64,000 bases of DNA from Pluralibacter sp. (GTDB lineage: Bacteria > Pseudomonadota > Gammaproteobacteria > Enterobacterales > Enterobacteriaceae): NCBI RefSeq assembly GCF_019237635.1, contig NZ_JAFAGS010000149.1, positions 20,836 to 84,835 of the forward strand. The letters run 5' to 3'. Positions 40,518 through 49,320 of the stretch are shown here, in pieces (positions within the stretch are counted from its first letter, which is position 1; each line of letters opens with the position of its first letter). Both the position numbers and the translations under genes were made by a program. Under the pieces are notes generated by a model. The model saw nothing but the letters and a program-made list of their open reading frames with translations. It ran no database searches and was not told where the DNA came from.

Positions 40518-40991
40518 GTGGGATTTTTTTCGAAAACGGGTCGCTCGCATGCCAGTCTCAACGTTCCTGCGCTGGTGCAGGTGGCGGCGCTCGCCATTAT
40601 TTTAATCCGCGCCCTCGATTTGCTGATGATAGTCAACCTGCTGGGGGTTGGGGGTATGGAAGAGTTTGTCCATCGCAGCGTGCAGACCTGGACGCTGACG
40701 CTGGTGTTTCTTGCAAGCCTGGTGCTGGTGTTTGTGGAGATCTGGTGCGCGTTTTCAGTGGTCAAAGGCCGCAACTGGGCGCGCTGGCTCTACCTGCTCA
40801 CGCAGGTGATTACCGCAGGCTACCTGTGGGCGGCGTCGCTGGGGTACGGCTATCCGGAACTGTTCAGCATTGCCGGTGAGTCGAAGCGGGAAATTTTCCG
40901 CTCGCTGATGATGCTAAAACTGCCGGATCTGCTGGTGCTGTTCCTGCTTTTTGTGCCTGCCAGCAGTCGCCGGTTTTTCCGCTTACAATAA
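40518..40991 (+). CDS. ybjO: Inner membrane protein YbjO (DUF2593)
   Basis: 157 residues from GTG 40518, after CAGGGAAG. It has four membrane helices and the conserved [21 protein letters not shown] segment before the last helix, as in E. coli YbjO. Function is unknown. It lies 65 bp after potI and 43 bp before rlmC. Confidence 0.88.
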   Translation: MGFFSKTGRSHASLNVPALVQVAALAIILIRALDLLMIVNLLGVGGMEEFVHRSVQTWTLTLVFLASLVLVFVEIWCAFSVVKGRNWARWLYLLTQVITAGYLWAASLGYGYPELFSIAGESKREIFRSLMMLKLPDLLVLFLLFVPASSRRFFRLQ

Positions 40992-41034
40992 CGGTGGTAC
41001 AATCCCCGCCCCTGGAATTCTGAAGGTTTTTTGT

Positions 41035-42162
41035 ATGCAGTGCGCACTCTATGACGCCGGGCGTTGTCGTTCCTGTCAGTGGATTGAACAACCGGTTTCA
41101 CAACAGCTCGTCGCCAAAATGTCCGATCTGCAGACGCGGTTGTCTGACCTGCCGGTTCAGGAGTGGTGCGCGCCGGTGAGCGGCCCGGAGCAGGGCTTTC
41201 GCAATAAGGCCAAAATGGTGGTCAGCGGCAGCGTGGAAAAACCGCTGCTTGGGATGCTGCACCGTGACGGCACCCCGGAGGATTTGACCGGCTGCCCGCT
41301 GTACCCCGCCACGTTTGCACCGGTCTTCGCCGTTCTGAAACCGTTCATCGCACGCGCCGGGCTGACGCCGTACAACGTCGCTCGCCAGCGCGGCGAGCTC
41401 AAGTACCTGCTGTTGACCGAAAGTCAGCTCGACGGCGGCATGATGCTGCGCTTTGTGCTGCGTTCGACCAGTAAGCTTGAGCAGCTTCGCGCCGCGCTGC
41501 CGTGGTTGCAACAACAGTTGCCGCAGTTGAAGGTCATTTCCGTGAATCTCCAGCCGGTGCATATGGCCATCATGGAAGGTGACGAAGAGATTTTTCTGAC
41601 CGGGGCGCAGGCGCTTGCCGAAAACGTTAACGGCGTACCGCTGTGGATCCGCCCGCAAAGCTTTTTTCAGACTAACCCGGCCGTCGCCGCCAGCCTGTAT
41701 GCCACGGCCCGCGACTGGGTGCGTCAGCTGCCGGTGACGCATATGTGGGATCTGTTCTGCGGCGTCGGGGGATTTGGCCTGCACTGCGCTACGCCGCAGA
41801 TGTCGTTGACCGGCATTGAAATCGCGCCGGAGGCCATCGCCTGTGCGAAGCAGTCGGCGGCCGAGCTGGGGTTAACTCACCTGCATTTTCAGGCGCTCGA
41901 TTCTACACAGTTTGCCACCGGACAGGGCGAAGTCCCTGAGCTGGTGCTGGTGAATCCGCCGCGTCGCGGGATTGGTGAAGCGCTTTGCGCGTATCTGGAT
42001 CGGATGGCGCCGGACTATATCGTCTATTCGAGCTGCAACGCGCAGTCGATGGCAAAAGATATCGCCCGCCTGACGCATTACCGTATTGAGCGTGTGCAGC
42101 TGTTCGACATGTTCCCGCATACCGCCCATTATGAAGTGTTAACGCTATTGGTCCGCACCTGA
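41035..42162 (+). CDS. rlmC: 23S rRNA (uracil-747-C5) methyltransferase RlmC
   Basis: 375 residues from ATG 41035, the E. coli length. The N-terminal iron-sulfur cysteines are in [16 protein letters not shown]. The SAM-binding [14 protein letters not shown] and the catalytic [11 protein letters not shown] near the C-terminus are present. It methylates U747 of 23S rRNA. A GC hairpin follows. Confidence 0.95.
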   Translation: MQCALYDAGRCRSCQWIEQPVSQQLVAKMSDLQTRLSDLPVQEWCAPVSGPEQGFRNKAKMVVSGSVEKPLLGMLHRDGTPEDLTGCPLYPATFAPVFAVLKPFIARAGLTPYNVARQRGELKYLLLTESQLDGGMMLRFVLRSTSKLEQLRAALPWLQQQLPQLKVISVNLQPVHMAIMEGDEEIFLTGAQALAENVNGVPLWIRPQSFFQTNPAVAASLYATARDWVRQLPVTHMWDLFCGVGGFGLHCATPQMSLTGIEIAPEAIACAKQSAAELGLTHLHFQALDSTQFATGQGEVPELVLVNPPRRGIGEALCAYLDRMAPDYIVYSSCNAQSMAKDIARLTHYRIERVQLFDMFPHTAHYEVLTLLVRT

Positions 42163-42174
42163 TTATTCGGCGTA

Positions 42175-42198
42175 CCGGGGCAGCTTGTCGCGCCCCGG
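42175..42198. terminator. Hairpin between rlmC and the MxKDx gene
   Basis: Stem CCGGGGC/GCCCCGG with a 10-base loop lies between convergent genes. There is no strong T-run. Confidence 0.5.
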
Positions 42199-42211
42199 CA
42201 GCCGTGCGGTA

Positions 42212-42457
42212 TTACTGGCTCATAGCGTCTTTTTTGCCCATCTCATCCTTTTTCATATTGTCCATTTTGCCCATTTTGTCTTTCCCCATGTGATCCTTAC
42301 TCATTGAGTCCTTGCAGATGTTGTCTTTGCACATTTTGTCGTGCGGTTTCGACATGGTGTCTTTCGCCATACTGTCGTTGCTCATGGAGTCTGCTGCCTG
42401 AACGTTGGCCATAAACAGAACTGAAAGCACAGCGGCCGCGATGGTCATCTTTTTCAT
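42212..42457 (-). CDS. Secreted pentapeptide MxKDx-repeat protein
   Basis: 81 residues. The Sec signal peptide is about residues 1-21 (ending NVQA, then ADSM). The rest is a degenerate run of five-residue M-x-K-D-x units (AKDTM, CKDSM, SKDHM, GKDKM), unusually rich in Met, Lys and Asp, with two Cys-Lys-Asp units in the middle. This is the MxKDx family of small secreted proteins of unknown role; Met/Asp/Cys content suggests metal or oxidant interaction (inference). It follows the molybdoenzyme gene by 29 bp on the same strand, so they are probably co-transcribed. It is absent at this place in E. coli. Confidence 0.85.
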   Translation of the reverse strand: MKKMTIAAAVLSVLFMANVQAADSMSNDSMAKDTMSKPHDKMCKDNICKDSMSKDHMGKDKMGKMDNMKKDEMGKKDAMSQ

Positions 42458-42486
42458 GGTATTGCCTCGTTGTTTACATTGTTGTG

Positions 42487-43257
42487 TTAACTGCCACCAA
42501 ACCAGTTGTAACCCTGATCTTCCCAGTAACCGCCCGGGAAACGATTGGTGATTTCAATGACCTGAATATGCTTGGGATTTTTGTATCCCAGCTTGGTCGG
42601 GATGCGTAATTTCATGGGATAGCCATATTCCGGAGGGAGAGTCTGGTTATCCCACGTCAGCGCCAGCAGCGTCTGCGGATGCAGCGCGGTGGCCATATCG
42701 ATGCTGGTGTAGTACTCGTCTGCGCAGCGGAAGCTGACGTACTTCGCGCGCATGTCGGCGCCGATGAGCGTCAAAAAGTGGCGAAACGGGACGCCGCCCC
42801 ATTTGCCGATAGCGCTCCATCCTTCGACGCAGATATGACGGGTTATCTGGCTCACCTGCTGCATGCGGTACAGTTCAGGCAGGCTCCAGCGGCGGGTGTC
42901 GCGTACCAGCCCGCGGATCTCCAGCCGGTAGTCGCGCCCGTCGACCTGTGGAATATCCGCAGGACCGTAAAAGGCGTTAAACGGGAAAGGACGGGTAATT
43001 TCAGCAGGCGTGTACTCCGGCGCCAGGTGGCGGTCGCTAAACAGGAAGCCCTGGACCCGATCGTTAAAGCGCGACATTCGCAACAGAACGTTTTCCACAT
43101 CGGCGTTATCGCTGATGTCACAGCCGGTCAGCATCATAATGCCGCCGAGGGTCAGCCCCTGGCGCAGCAGGCGACGGCGATCCGGGCTTAATAATTTTTC
43201 GGCGTCCTTCACCAGGTAATGCGCATCGCTGTCGGAGAGAGAGCGGTTTTTTTTCAT
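42487..43257 (-). CDS. Sulfite-oxidase-fold molybdopterin oxidoreductase, Tat-exported
   Basis: 256 residues. The twin-arginine signal is at residues 27-46: DRRRLLRQGL, a hydrophobic stretch and LTGC, which doubles as a lipobox (C46). The molybdenum-ligating cysteine is C143 in RHICVEGWSAIGKWGG, as in SUOX/YedY-type enzymes. The gene is followed by the MxKDx protein and preceded (10-bp gap) by a cytochrome b561-like partner that would pass electrons to or from quinones. Layout parallels MsrPQ, but this is not MsrP, being shorter and of different sequence. The substrate is unknown. It needs cofactor from moeA/moeB. Confidence 0.85.
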   Translation of the reverse strand: MKKNRSLSDSDAHYLVKDAEKLLSPDRRRLLRQGLTLGGIMMLTGCDISDNADVENVLLRMSRFNDRVQGFLFSDRHLAPEYTPAEITRPFPFNAFYGPADIPQVDGRDYRLEIRGLVRDTRRWSLPELYRMQQVSQITRHICVEGWSAIGKWGGVPFRHFLTLIGADMRAKYVSFRCADEYYTSIDMATALHPQTLLALTWDNQTLPPEYGYPMKLRIPTKLGYKNPKHIQVIEITNRFPGGYWEDQGYNWFGGS

Positions 43258-43267
43258 TATCAGTTCC

Positions 43268-43867
43268 TTAGCGACCGCGCAGCATGGCCAGCAGCGTGCG
43301 CGGCACCAGCAGCACCATCAGCAGGTGAATGACGATAAACAGCGCCATCGCGCTCATGCAGAAAAAATGGATATAACGTGCTGTCTCATAGCCGCCGAGC
43401 AGCGTGCGCAATAGCGGAAACTGGACCGATTTCCACAGCACCAGGCCTGACAGCACCAGGCCTATGCCGTCGAGGAGAATCAGCAGATAGGCGATTTTTT
43501 GCACCATGTTGTAGTGGCGCAGGTCGGCGTGCTGAAGCTTACCGTGCAGCGCCTGAGAGAGGTCTTCTTTCAGCTGACGCAGCGACAGCGGGAAAAATTT
43601 ATGCCGAAAGCGTCCGCTTGCCACGCCCAGTGAGAAATAGACTGCGCCGTTGATAACCAGCACCCACATCATGGCGAAGTGCCACTGTAGCGCGCCGCCG
43701 AGCCAGCCGCCGAGGGTAAGCTGCGCCGGAAAAGAAAACGGAAACAGGGGAGAGGCGTTATAAATGCGCCAGCCGCTGAACAGCATGCCCGCGATGGCAA
43801 CGGCATTGACCCAGTGGCAGCAGCGTAGCCACAACGGGTGTACCGGTTCTGAAGGTGATGATTGCAT
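43268..43867 (-). CDS. Cytochrome b561-like membrane haem protein
   Basis: 199 residues from ATG 43867 (MQSSPSEPVHPLWLRC), chosen because GGAGAGC is nine bases upstream; a longer form from 43897 is possible. Four membrane helices. Likely haem-ligand histidines are H in RCCHWVNAV (helix 1), H in WHFAMMW (helix 2), and H in RYIHFFCMS and IVIHLLMV (helix 4). It is the probable quinone-linked electron partner of the adjacent molybdoenzyme and is the first gene of the three-gene unit, divergent from the two-component system. Confidence 0.85.
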   Translation of the reverse strand: MQSSPSEPVHPLWLRCCHWVNAVAIAGMLFSGWRIYNASPLFPFSFPAQLTLGGWLGGALQWHFAMMWVLVINGAVYFSLGVASGRFRHKFFPLSLRQLKEDLSQALHGKLQHADLRHYNMVQKIAYLLILLDGIGLVLSGLVLWKSVQFPLLRTLLGGYETARYIHFFCMSAMALFIVIHLLMVLLVPRTLLAMLRGR

Positions 43868-43972
43868 GGTTGCGCTCTCCGTGAATGACATGAGCACATC
43901 ATGGCGGTTTTATGGTCACCACATCCTCACGGAAGTTTAAATAAAATGTGATAACTTGCTGCGCCCGCCTGC

Positions 43973-44003
43973 GGTAAGCTTTTGGTAAAGACTTCGTGGG
44001 TAA
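43973..44003. promoter_or_regulatory. GGTAA repeats before the response regulator gene
   Basis: GGTAA occurs at 43973-43977, 43984-43988 and 43999-44003, with spacings of 11 and 15 bp, in the 142-bp divergent region. OmpR-type regulators bind direct repeats about one helical turn apart, so this may be the regulator's own site. Confidence 0.35.
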
Positions 44004-44009
44004 CTCGCT

Positions 44010-44732
44010 ATGAATAACGCAAAGAAAATACTGCTGGTGGAAGACGATCGCGATATCGCGACTCTGCTGCGGCTGAACCTGCAGGATGAGGGGTATCAGA
44101 TTGTCCATGAGGCGGACGGCGCCCAGGCCCTGGCGTTACTCGATAAACAGGTCTGGGATGCGGTTATCCTCGACCTGATGCTGCCCAACGTCGATGGCCT
44201 GGAGATTTGCCGCCGAATTCGCCAGATGGCCCGCTATCTGCCGGTCATCATCATTAGCGCCCGCACCAGTGAAACTCACCGGGTGCTGGGTCTGGAGATG
44301 GGGGCTGACGATTACCTGCCGAAACCGTTTTCCGTGCTGGAGCTCATCGCCCGCGTCAAAGCGCTGTTTCGCCGTCAGGAGGCGATGGGGCAGAACATCC
44401 GTCTGGAAGGCGGCATGATCAGCTGTCACGGTCTGACCATCGACCCGCTGGCGCGCGAAGTGCGTCTGCGCGGTGAGCAGGTCGAGCTCACGCCGCGCGA
44501 GTTTGACCTGCTGTACTGGTTCGCCCGCCATCCCGGCGAGGTGTTTTCCCGCCTGTCGCTGCTGGACAATGTCTGGGGCTATCAGCATGAAGGGTATGAG
44601 CATACGGTGAATACGCATATCAACCGTCTGCGGACCAAAATCGAGCGCGATGCCGCCGAGCCGGAGGTGATCCTCACCGTCTGGGGCAAAGGCTATAAGT
44701 TTGCCGTCGAGAAAACGGAGGCGCAGCCATGA
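44010..44732 (+). CDS. OmpR-family response regulator
   Basis: 240 residues. The receiver domain has the phosphoacceptor D55 (VILDLMLPN), acidic pocket EDD at 11-13 and K105. The winged-helix DNA-binding domain is at about residues 135-235 (ELTPREFDLLYWFARHPGEVF...VWGKGYKF). It overlaps the histidine kinase gene by 4 bp. It is divergent from the cytochrome b/molybdoenzyme/MxKDx unit, which it probably controls. I do not recognise a specific E. coli orthologue. Confidence 0.9.
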   Translation: MNNAKKILLVEDDRDIATLLRLNLQDEGYQIVHEADGAQALALLDKQVWDAVILDLMLPNVDGLEICRRIRQMARYLPVIIISARTSETHRVLGLEMGADDYLPKPFSVLELIARVKALFRRQEAMGQNIRLEGGMISCHGLTIDPLAREVRLRGEQVELTPREFDLLYWFARHPGEVFSRLSLLDNVWGYQHEGYEHTVNTHINRLRTKIERDAAEPEVILTVWGKGYKFAVEKTEAQP

Positions 44733-46201
44733 TCCGCCGCCTGACCCTGAGCCAGCGGCTGACGCTGGTGTTTACCGCGATTCTGCTGCTCTGCGCGGCG
44801 GCGGCTTGCGGCGTGCAGCTCCACAGCAGCAACCAGTACGGTAACGCGATGGTGCAGCGTTTGTCAGCCGGGCTGGCGCAGCAAATCGTCAGTAGCGAGC
44901 CGCTGCTGGACGGCGCCGGGCAGGTGAATCGCCAGACGCTAAAAACGCTGTTCGACCGCCTGATGACCCTGAATCCCAGCGTGGAGCTGTACCTGGTGTC
45001 GCCTGAGGGGCAACTGCTGGCCGATGCCGCGCCGTCGGGGCACCTGAAGCGCCAGCGCGTGGATATTGCGCCGCTGCAAACGTTTCTTGCCGGTAACGTC
45101 TGGCCGGTGTACGGCGACGACCCGCGCAGTCTGGATAAGCAAAAAGTATTCAGCGTGGCGCCCATTCGCCTGGACGGCGAGCTGCGCGGGTATCTGTATA
45201 TTATTTTGCAGGGCGAGGAGTTCAACGCGCTGGCCGATGCGGCCTGGCAAAAGGCGCTGTGGAACGCGTTGCTCTGGTCGCTCTTGCTGGTGGCGCTGTT
45301 TGGCCTGCTGGCGGGCATGCTGGTCTGGTACTGGGTGACGCGTCCGGTAAAACAGCTGACGGCCGACGTCAGCGGGCTTGGGCAGGACAGCATCAGCGCG
45401 ATTAAACAGCTGGCGTTGCAAACGCCGGATCCGCAGCCCGGCAATGAGGTGGCGGTGCTGCGCAATACCTTTATCGAGCTGGCGCGCAAAATCGCCGGTC
45501 AGTGGGATCAACTGGCCGACAGCGACCGCCAGCGCCGCGAGTTTATCGCCAACATCTCGCACGATCTGCGCACGCCGCTGACCTCGCTGCTCGGGTATCT
45601 GGAAACGCTGTCGATGAAGGCGGACACGCTGTCGCCGGAGGATAACCGACAGTATCTGGCGATTGCCCTGCGCCAGGGGCATAAGGTGCGGCACTTGTCC
45701 CAGCAGCTCTTTGAGCTGGCAAGGCTTGAGCATGGCGGTATCAAGCCGCAACTGGAGCGTTTTGCCATCGGCGAGCTGATTCAGGACGTGGCGCAGAAAT
45801 TCGACCTGACGATAGAAACCCGACAGCTGCATCTGCAGGTCGATATGCCGCATTCCCTGCCGCTTATTAACGCCGACGTCTCGATGATCGAGCGGGTGGT
45901 GACGAATCTGCTGGATAACGCCGTGCGTCATACGCCGCAGGGCGGCACCATCAGGTTGAAGGTGTGGCAGGAAAATACGCAGCTACAGGTGGAGGTCGCC
46001 GACAGTGGGCCGGGGGTCGAGGCGGCGATGCGCGAGCAGCTGTTCCAGCGACCGTCCGCGCTCAGTCAGAAGGCGTCACGCGAGGCGCGGGGCGGCCTTG
46101 GGTTGCTTATCGTACGGCGTATGCTGGAGCTGCACGGCGGCGGTATTCGCCTGATGGACGCCACGTCCGGCGCCTGTTTCCGCTTTTTTGTGCCGTTATG
46201 A
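44729..46201 (+). CDS. Sensor histidine kinase (HAMP, HisKA, HATPase_c)
   Basis: 490 residues. Membrane helix 1 is at about residues 11-30, and a periplasmic sensor domain runs to ~175. Membrane helix 2 is ~180-202 and is followed by a HAMP linker. The phosphoacceptor is H278 in ANISHDLRTPL. ATP lid motifs are NLLDNAVRHT and ADSGPGV plus GGLGLLIV. It pairs with the upstream response regulator. The periplasmic domain could sense oxidants, metals or envelope state; no sequence motif decides this. Confidence 0.9.
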   Translation: MIRRLTLSQRLTLVFTAILLLCAAAACGVQLHSSNQYGNAMVQRLSAGLAQQIVSSEPLLDGAGQVNRQTLKTLFDRLMTLNPSVELYLVSPEGQLLADAAPSGHLKRQRVDIAPLQTFLAGNVWPVYGDDPRSLDKQKVFSVAPIRLDGELRGYLYIILQGEEFNALADAAWQKALWNALLWSLLLVALFGLLAGMLVWYWVTRPVKQLTADVSGLGQDSISAIKQLALQTPDPQPGNEVAVLRNTFIELARKIAGQWDQLADSDRQRREFIANISHDLRTPLTSLLGYLETLSMKADTLSPEDNRQYLAIALRQGHKVRHLSQQLFELARLEHGGIKPQLERFAIGELIQDVAQKFDLTIETRQLHLQVDMPHSLPLINADVSMIERVVTNLLDNAVRHTPQGGTIRLKVWQENTQLQVEVADSGPGVEAAMREQLFQRPSALSQKASREARGGLGLLIVRRMLELHGGGIRLMDATSGACFRFFVPL

Positions 46202-46203
46202 CA

Positions 46204-46234
46204 AAAGCCGGGAGGTATGCACCTTTCCGGCTTT
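46204..46234. terminator. Bidirectional terminator between the kinase gene and artJ
   Basis: Stem AAAGCCGG/CCGGCTTT with inner pairs GGT/ACC. On the minus strand it ends CGGCTTTTGT, so it can serve artJ as well as the kinase gene. Confidence 0.7.
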
Positions 46235-46242
46235 ATTGGGTA

Positions 46243-46268
46243 GCCCCGGTAAGCGTAGCGCCACCGGG
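46243..46268. repeat. REP-like element downstream of artJ
   Basis: On the minus strand it reads CCCGGTGGCGCTACGCTTAC then CGGGGC, the usual enterobacterial REP pattern with CCCGGT/ACCGGG arms (46245-46250 and 46263-46268). It lies immediately after the artJ stop. Confidence 0.7.
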
Positions 46269-46276
46269 AAATGCGA

Positions 46277-47008
46277 TCACTCAGGGAACCACTGATCGCT
46301 GATTTTCTTATAGGTGCCGTCAGCTTTAATGGCCTTCAGCGCATCGTTAAGCTGTGCCAGCAGCGCTTTGTTATCCGGACGAACTGCGATGCCAAGGCCA
46401 GTGCCGAAATACTGCGGGTCGGTCACTTTTGGCGTAGCGGCGCCGAGCTGCGGGTTGGTTTTCAGCCATTCGTTGACCACGGCGGTATCGCCGAATACGC
46501 CGTCAATACGGCCGTTTTTCAGGTCGATAATTGCATTCTGGTAGCTGTCATAGGCCACGGTTTTTACCTCAGGGTGTTTGTCCTGCAGGTATTTCTGGTG
46601 CGTGGTGCCGTTTTCCATCCCAATGCGTTTGCCCTTCAGGTCATCAAAGGATTTGAATTCCCCTTTTTTGGCAATCACCAGCGCGGAGTTGGCATAGTAC
46701 GGGTCGGTAAACGATACCTGCTTGCTGCGTTCCGGGGTGATATCCATACCGGAGATGACCGCGTCATACTTTTTAAACTTCAGCGACGGGATCAGGCTGT
46801 CAAAGGCGTGGTTAGTAAAGGTGCAGTCAGCCTGCATCTGTTTGCACAGCGCTTTTGCCAGATCGATATCGAAACCGACGATTTGGTTGTTGGCATCCAT
46901 GGATTCAAACGGCGGGTAGGTCGCGGAAACGCCGAAGTTAATTTTCTCCGCTGCGCTGGCGCCGACGGCAAAGGAAGCAAGCAGTGCGGCCAGAATGACT
47001 TTTTTCAT
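46277..47008 (-). CDS. artJ: Periplasmic arginine-binding protein ArtJ
   Basis: 243 residues with a signal peptide at about 1-19 (ASA, then AEKINF). SBP family 3 fold with the conserved SATYPPFESMDANNQIVGFD and GMDITPERSKQVSF. It binds arginine with high affinity for ArtQMP. It is transcribed separately from artPIQM; a pair of ARG boxes lies about 70-110 bp upstream. It is the closest paralogue of ArtI in this cluster. Confidence 0.95.
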   Translation of the reverse strand: MKKVILAALLASFAVGASAAEKINFGVSATYPPFESMDANNQIVGFDIDLAKALCKQMQADCTFTNHAFDSLIPSLKFKKYDAVISGMDITPERSKQVSFTDPYYANSALVIAKKGEFKSFDDLKGKRIGMENGTTHQKYLQDKHPEVKTVAYDSYQNAIIDLKNGRIDGVFGDTAVVNEWLKTNPQLGAATPKVTDPQYFGTGLGIAVRPDNKALLAQLNDALKAIKADGTYKKISDQWFPE

Positions 47009-47077
47009 CGTTGAACTCCTGTGTTCATTCTTATGATGTTGTGCCGTGTCTGAGGCATGAAACGTACAATGCCATCA

Positions 47078-47116
47078 AATGAATTTGTATGCAATATTTG
47101 TGTATAATTATTTTTT
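47078..47116. promoter_or_regulatory. Paired ARG boxes (ArgR operator) before artJ
   Basis: Two 18-bp sites, 47078-47095 and 47099-47116, are separated by 3 bp, the canonical ArgR hexamer arrangement. The first (AATGAATTTGTATGCAAT) is close to consensus. The same TATGCAATATTT core occurs in front of artP. Confidence 0.75.
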
Positions 47117-47124
47117 ATTGATAA

Positions 47125-47159
47125 TAAAAAAGGCGGATAACTAAATAGTTACCCGCCTT
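47125..47159 (-). terminator. Terminator of artPIQM
   Basis: A 14-bp stem with one mismatch (AAGGCGG/CCGCCTT outer arms at 47130-47136 and 47153-47159) is followed on the minus strand by TTTTTTATT. Confidence 0.85.
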
Positions 47160-47180
47160 GTGGTGATATTTTATGCAGAA

Positions 47181-47849
47181 TCAGTTGCGGCGTTCGAAGG
47201 CCAGCGCTTTGCGCTCAATCAGGCGCATCAGCAGCGTCAGCAGACCATTGACGATGAGGTAAATCACCCCGGCGGCACCAAACACCATCACATCGTAGTT
47301 ACGGCCGTACAGTAGTTGACCGTGGCCCATCACTTCCATCAGGGTAATGGTGTAGGCCAGAGAGGTGCTCTTAAATACCAACACCACCTCGTTAGAGTAC
47401 GACGACAGCGCGCGCTTGAACGCATAGGGCAGCAGGATAGCGAGCGTATCCTTTTTGTTCATCCCCAGCGCGCCGCAGGACTGCCACTGCCCGTCGGGGA
47501 TCGCGCGGATAGCCCCGTAGAACAGCTGTGTGGTATAGGCCGCGCTGTTCAGCGACAACGCAATCATCGCGCACAGCCACGGCTCGGACAGCAGATGCCA
47601 CAGAACCGGGTACTCCTGCAGCGACGGAAACTGCCCCGGGCCGTAGTAGATAAGGAAAATCTGCACCAGCAGCGGCGTACCGGTGAACAGCGTAATGTAG
47701 CCGCGAACGATCCACACCAGCACCGGCGTTTTTAACGTCAGGATGATGGTGAAAATCAGCGCCAGGATCAGCGCCACCACAATAGACGCCACGGTCAGCG
47801 TCAGGCTGGTGTTGAGCCCTTTCATCAGTTCGGGTAAATACTCAAGCAT
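47181..47849 (-). CDS. artM: Arginine ABC transporter permease ArtM
   Basis: 222 residues; five membrane helices, polar amino-acid permease (HisMQ) family. The coupling loop AIPDGQWQSCGALGMNKKD is typical. Pairs with ArtQ. Its ATG overlaps the artQ stop by one base. It is the last gene of artPIQM. Confidence 0.95.
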   Translation of the reverse strand: MLEYLPELMKGLNTSLTLTVASIVVALILALIFTIILTLKTPVLVWIVRGYITLFTGTPLLVQIFLIYYGPGQFPSLQEYPVLWHLLSEPWLCAMIALSLNSAAYTTQLFYGAIRAIPDGQWQSCGALGMNKKDTLAILLPYAFKRALSSYSNEVVLVFKSTSLAYTITLMEVMGHGQLLYGRNYDVMVFGAAGVIYLIVNGLLTLLMRLIERKALAFERRN

Positions 47850-48565
47850 CAGCCTGGTCTCCGTTCAAAGCGAGTCGCGCGCAGGTCAATGCGTTTGAGG
47901 ATGTACTGGCTGAGCAACGTAATCACCAGGTAGATAGCCGCCGCCACGATGTACCAGGTAAACGGCTCCTGGGTACGGGTCGCGATGCTTTTGGTTTGCA
48001 GCATCAGGTCGTTGACGCTAATGAGCGACACCAGCGCGGTATCCTTCAGCAGCACCAGCCACTGGTTACCCAGCCCCGGCAGCGCATGACGCCACATTTG
48101 CGGCATCACCAGACGGAAGAAAATCGCGCTTTTCGACAGACCCAGCGCCTGGCCGGATTCCCACTGCCCGATCGGCACCGCTTTCAGCGCGCCGCGCAGG
48201 GTCTGCGAGGCGTAGGCGGAGTAGAGCAGGGAGAGGGCTATCACGCCGCACAGGAAGGGGCTGACGTCAAAGTTCTCAATGTGCATCTGAACCGGGATCT
48301 TGACGATGCCCAGGTTAAGGGTAAAGCCGTCGGACAGCAGTAAAAGCAGCTGCGACGAGCCGAAATAGATAAACAGGACCACCAGAATTTCTGGTAATCC
48401 GCGCAGAATGGTCACCCAGGCCGAGCCAATCCATGCGACGGGGCGCCATTTCGCTGACTCCCAGACCGCAAAGATCATCGCCAATACCAGCCCGATGACC
48501 AGCGCACAAACGGCAAGGCCGACGGTCATCCCGGCGGCGCTTGCTAATGGAAACATTTCGTTCAT
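47849..48565 (-). CDS. artQ: Arginine ABC transporter permease ArtQ
   Basis: 238 residues from ATG 48565 ([15 protein letters not shown]), the E. coli length; the TTG immediately upstream is less likely. It has five membrane helices and the coupling loop [18 protein letters not shown]. It begins 6 bp after artI and overlaps artM by one base. Confidence 0.95.
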   Translation of the reverse strand: MNEMFPLASAAGMTVGLAVCALVIGLVLAMIFAVWESAKWRPVAWIGSAWVTILRGLPEILVVLFIYFGSSQLLLLLSDGFTLNLGIVKIPVQMHIENFDVSPFLCGVIALSLLYSAYASQTLRGALKAVPIGQWESGQALGLSKSAIFFRLVMPQMWRHALPGLGNQWLVLLKDTALVSLISVNDLMLQTKSIATRTQEPFTWYIVAAAIYLVITLLSQYILKRIDLRATRFERRPG

Positions 48566-48571
48566 CAAGAA

Positions 48572-49303
48572 TTACTTCTGGAACCATTTGTTATAGATGG
48601 TCTGATACGTCCCATCCTGTTTAACTTTATCCAGCGCGGCGTTGAATTTCTGCTGCAGCTCGGTGTTGCCCTGACGTACGGCGATGCCGAGGCCGGTGCC
48701 GAAGTAATCTTTATCCGTCACCTTATCGCCAACCGCCGCCAGCTTGTCGTTAGCGTTCAGCCATTCGGTGACCACGGCGGTATCGCCGAATACGGCGTCG
48801 ATACGGCCGTTTTGCAGGTCAAGTTTGGCATTCTGGTAGCTGTCGTAAGGGACAGTGGTGATTTCCGGGTGCTTATCGGTAATGAATTTCTGGTGGGTGG
48901 TGCCGTTTTGCACGCCGACTTTTTTGCCTTTCAACTGATCGATAGTGACGTATTTGCCTTTCTGGCCGATAAACAGCGCCGAGTTATCGTAGTACGGCTT
49001 AGAAAACAGCACCTGCTTTTCACGCTCCGGCGTGATGTCCATACCGGCCATCACCGCATCGATACGGCGGAATTTCAGGCTCGGGATCAGGCTGTCGAAC
49101 GCCTGGTTGGTAAAGGTGCAGGTTGCGTCGATTTCTTTACACAGCGCGTTCGCCAGGTCGACATCGAAGCCGACAATCTTGTTGTTCGCGTCCATGGACT
49201 CAAACGGAGGGTAAGACGCTTCGGTCGCGAAACGAATGGTTTCTGCGGCTGTAGCAGAAAGGCTGACGCTTGCAAGCAGCGCGGCAATCAGAACTTTTTT
49301 CAT
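48572..49303 (-). CDS. artI: Periplasmic arginine-binding protein ArtI
   Basis: 243 residues from ATG 49303 (MKKVLIAALLASVSLSATAA), equivalent to the E. coli start; an ATG six bases upstream is also in frame. The signal peptide is cut near residue 19. It is SBP family 3 with YPPFESMDANNKIVGFD. It is located between artP (17-bp gap) and artQ. Confidence 0.95.
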   Translation of the reverse strand: MKKVLIAALLASVSLSATAAETIRFATEASYPPFESMDANNKIVGFDVDLANALCKEIDATCTFTNQAFDSLIPSLKFRRIDAVMAGMDITPEREKQVLFSKPYYDNSALFIGQKGKYVTIDQLKGKKVGVQNGTTHQKFITDKHPEITTVPYDSYQNAKLDLQNGRIDAVFGDTAVVTEWLNANDKLAAVGDKVTDKDYFGTGLGIAVRQGNTELQQKFNAALDKVKQDGTYQTIYNKWFQK

Positions 49304-49320
49304 TGTCATTGTCCCGGGTG

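Noticed and set aside
42212..42457. Tandem DNA repeat or CRISPR-like array
   Set aside because: The repetition comes from a degenerate five-codon protein repeat; DNA units are not identical and there are no spacers.
42487..43867. MsrP/MsrQ methionine sulfoxide reductase pair
   Set aside because: The molybdoprotein is shorter and its sequence differs from MsrP (YedY), and the cytochrome is b561-like rather than MsrQ-like.
46243..46268. Second intrinsic terminator of artJ
   Set aside because: The hairpin lacks a U-tract and matches the REP pattern, so it is listed as a repeat.
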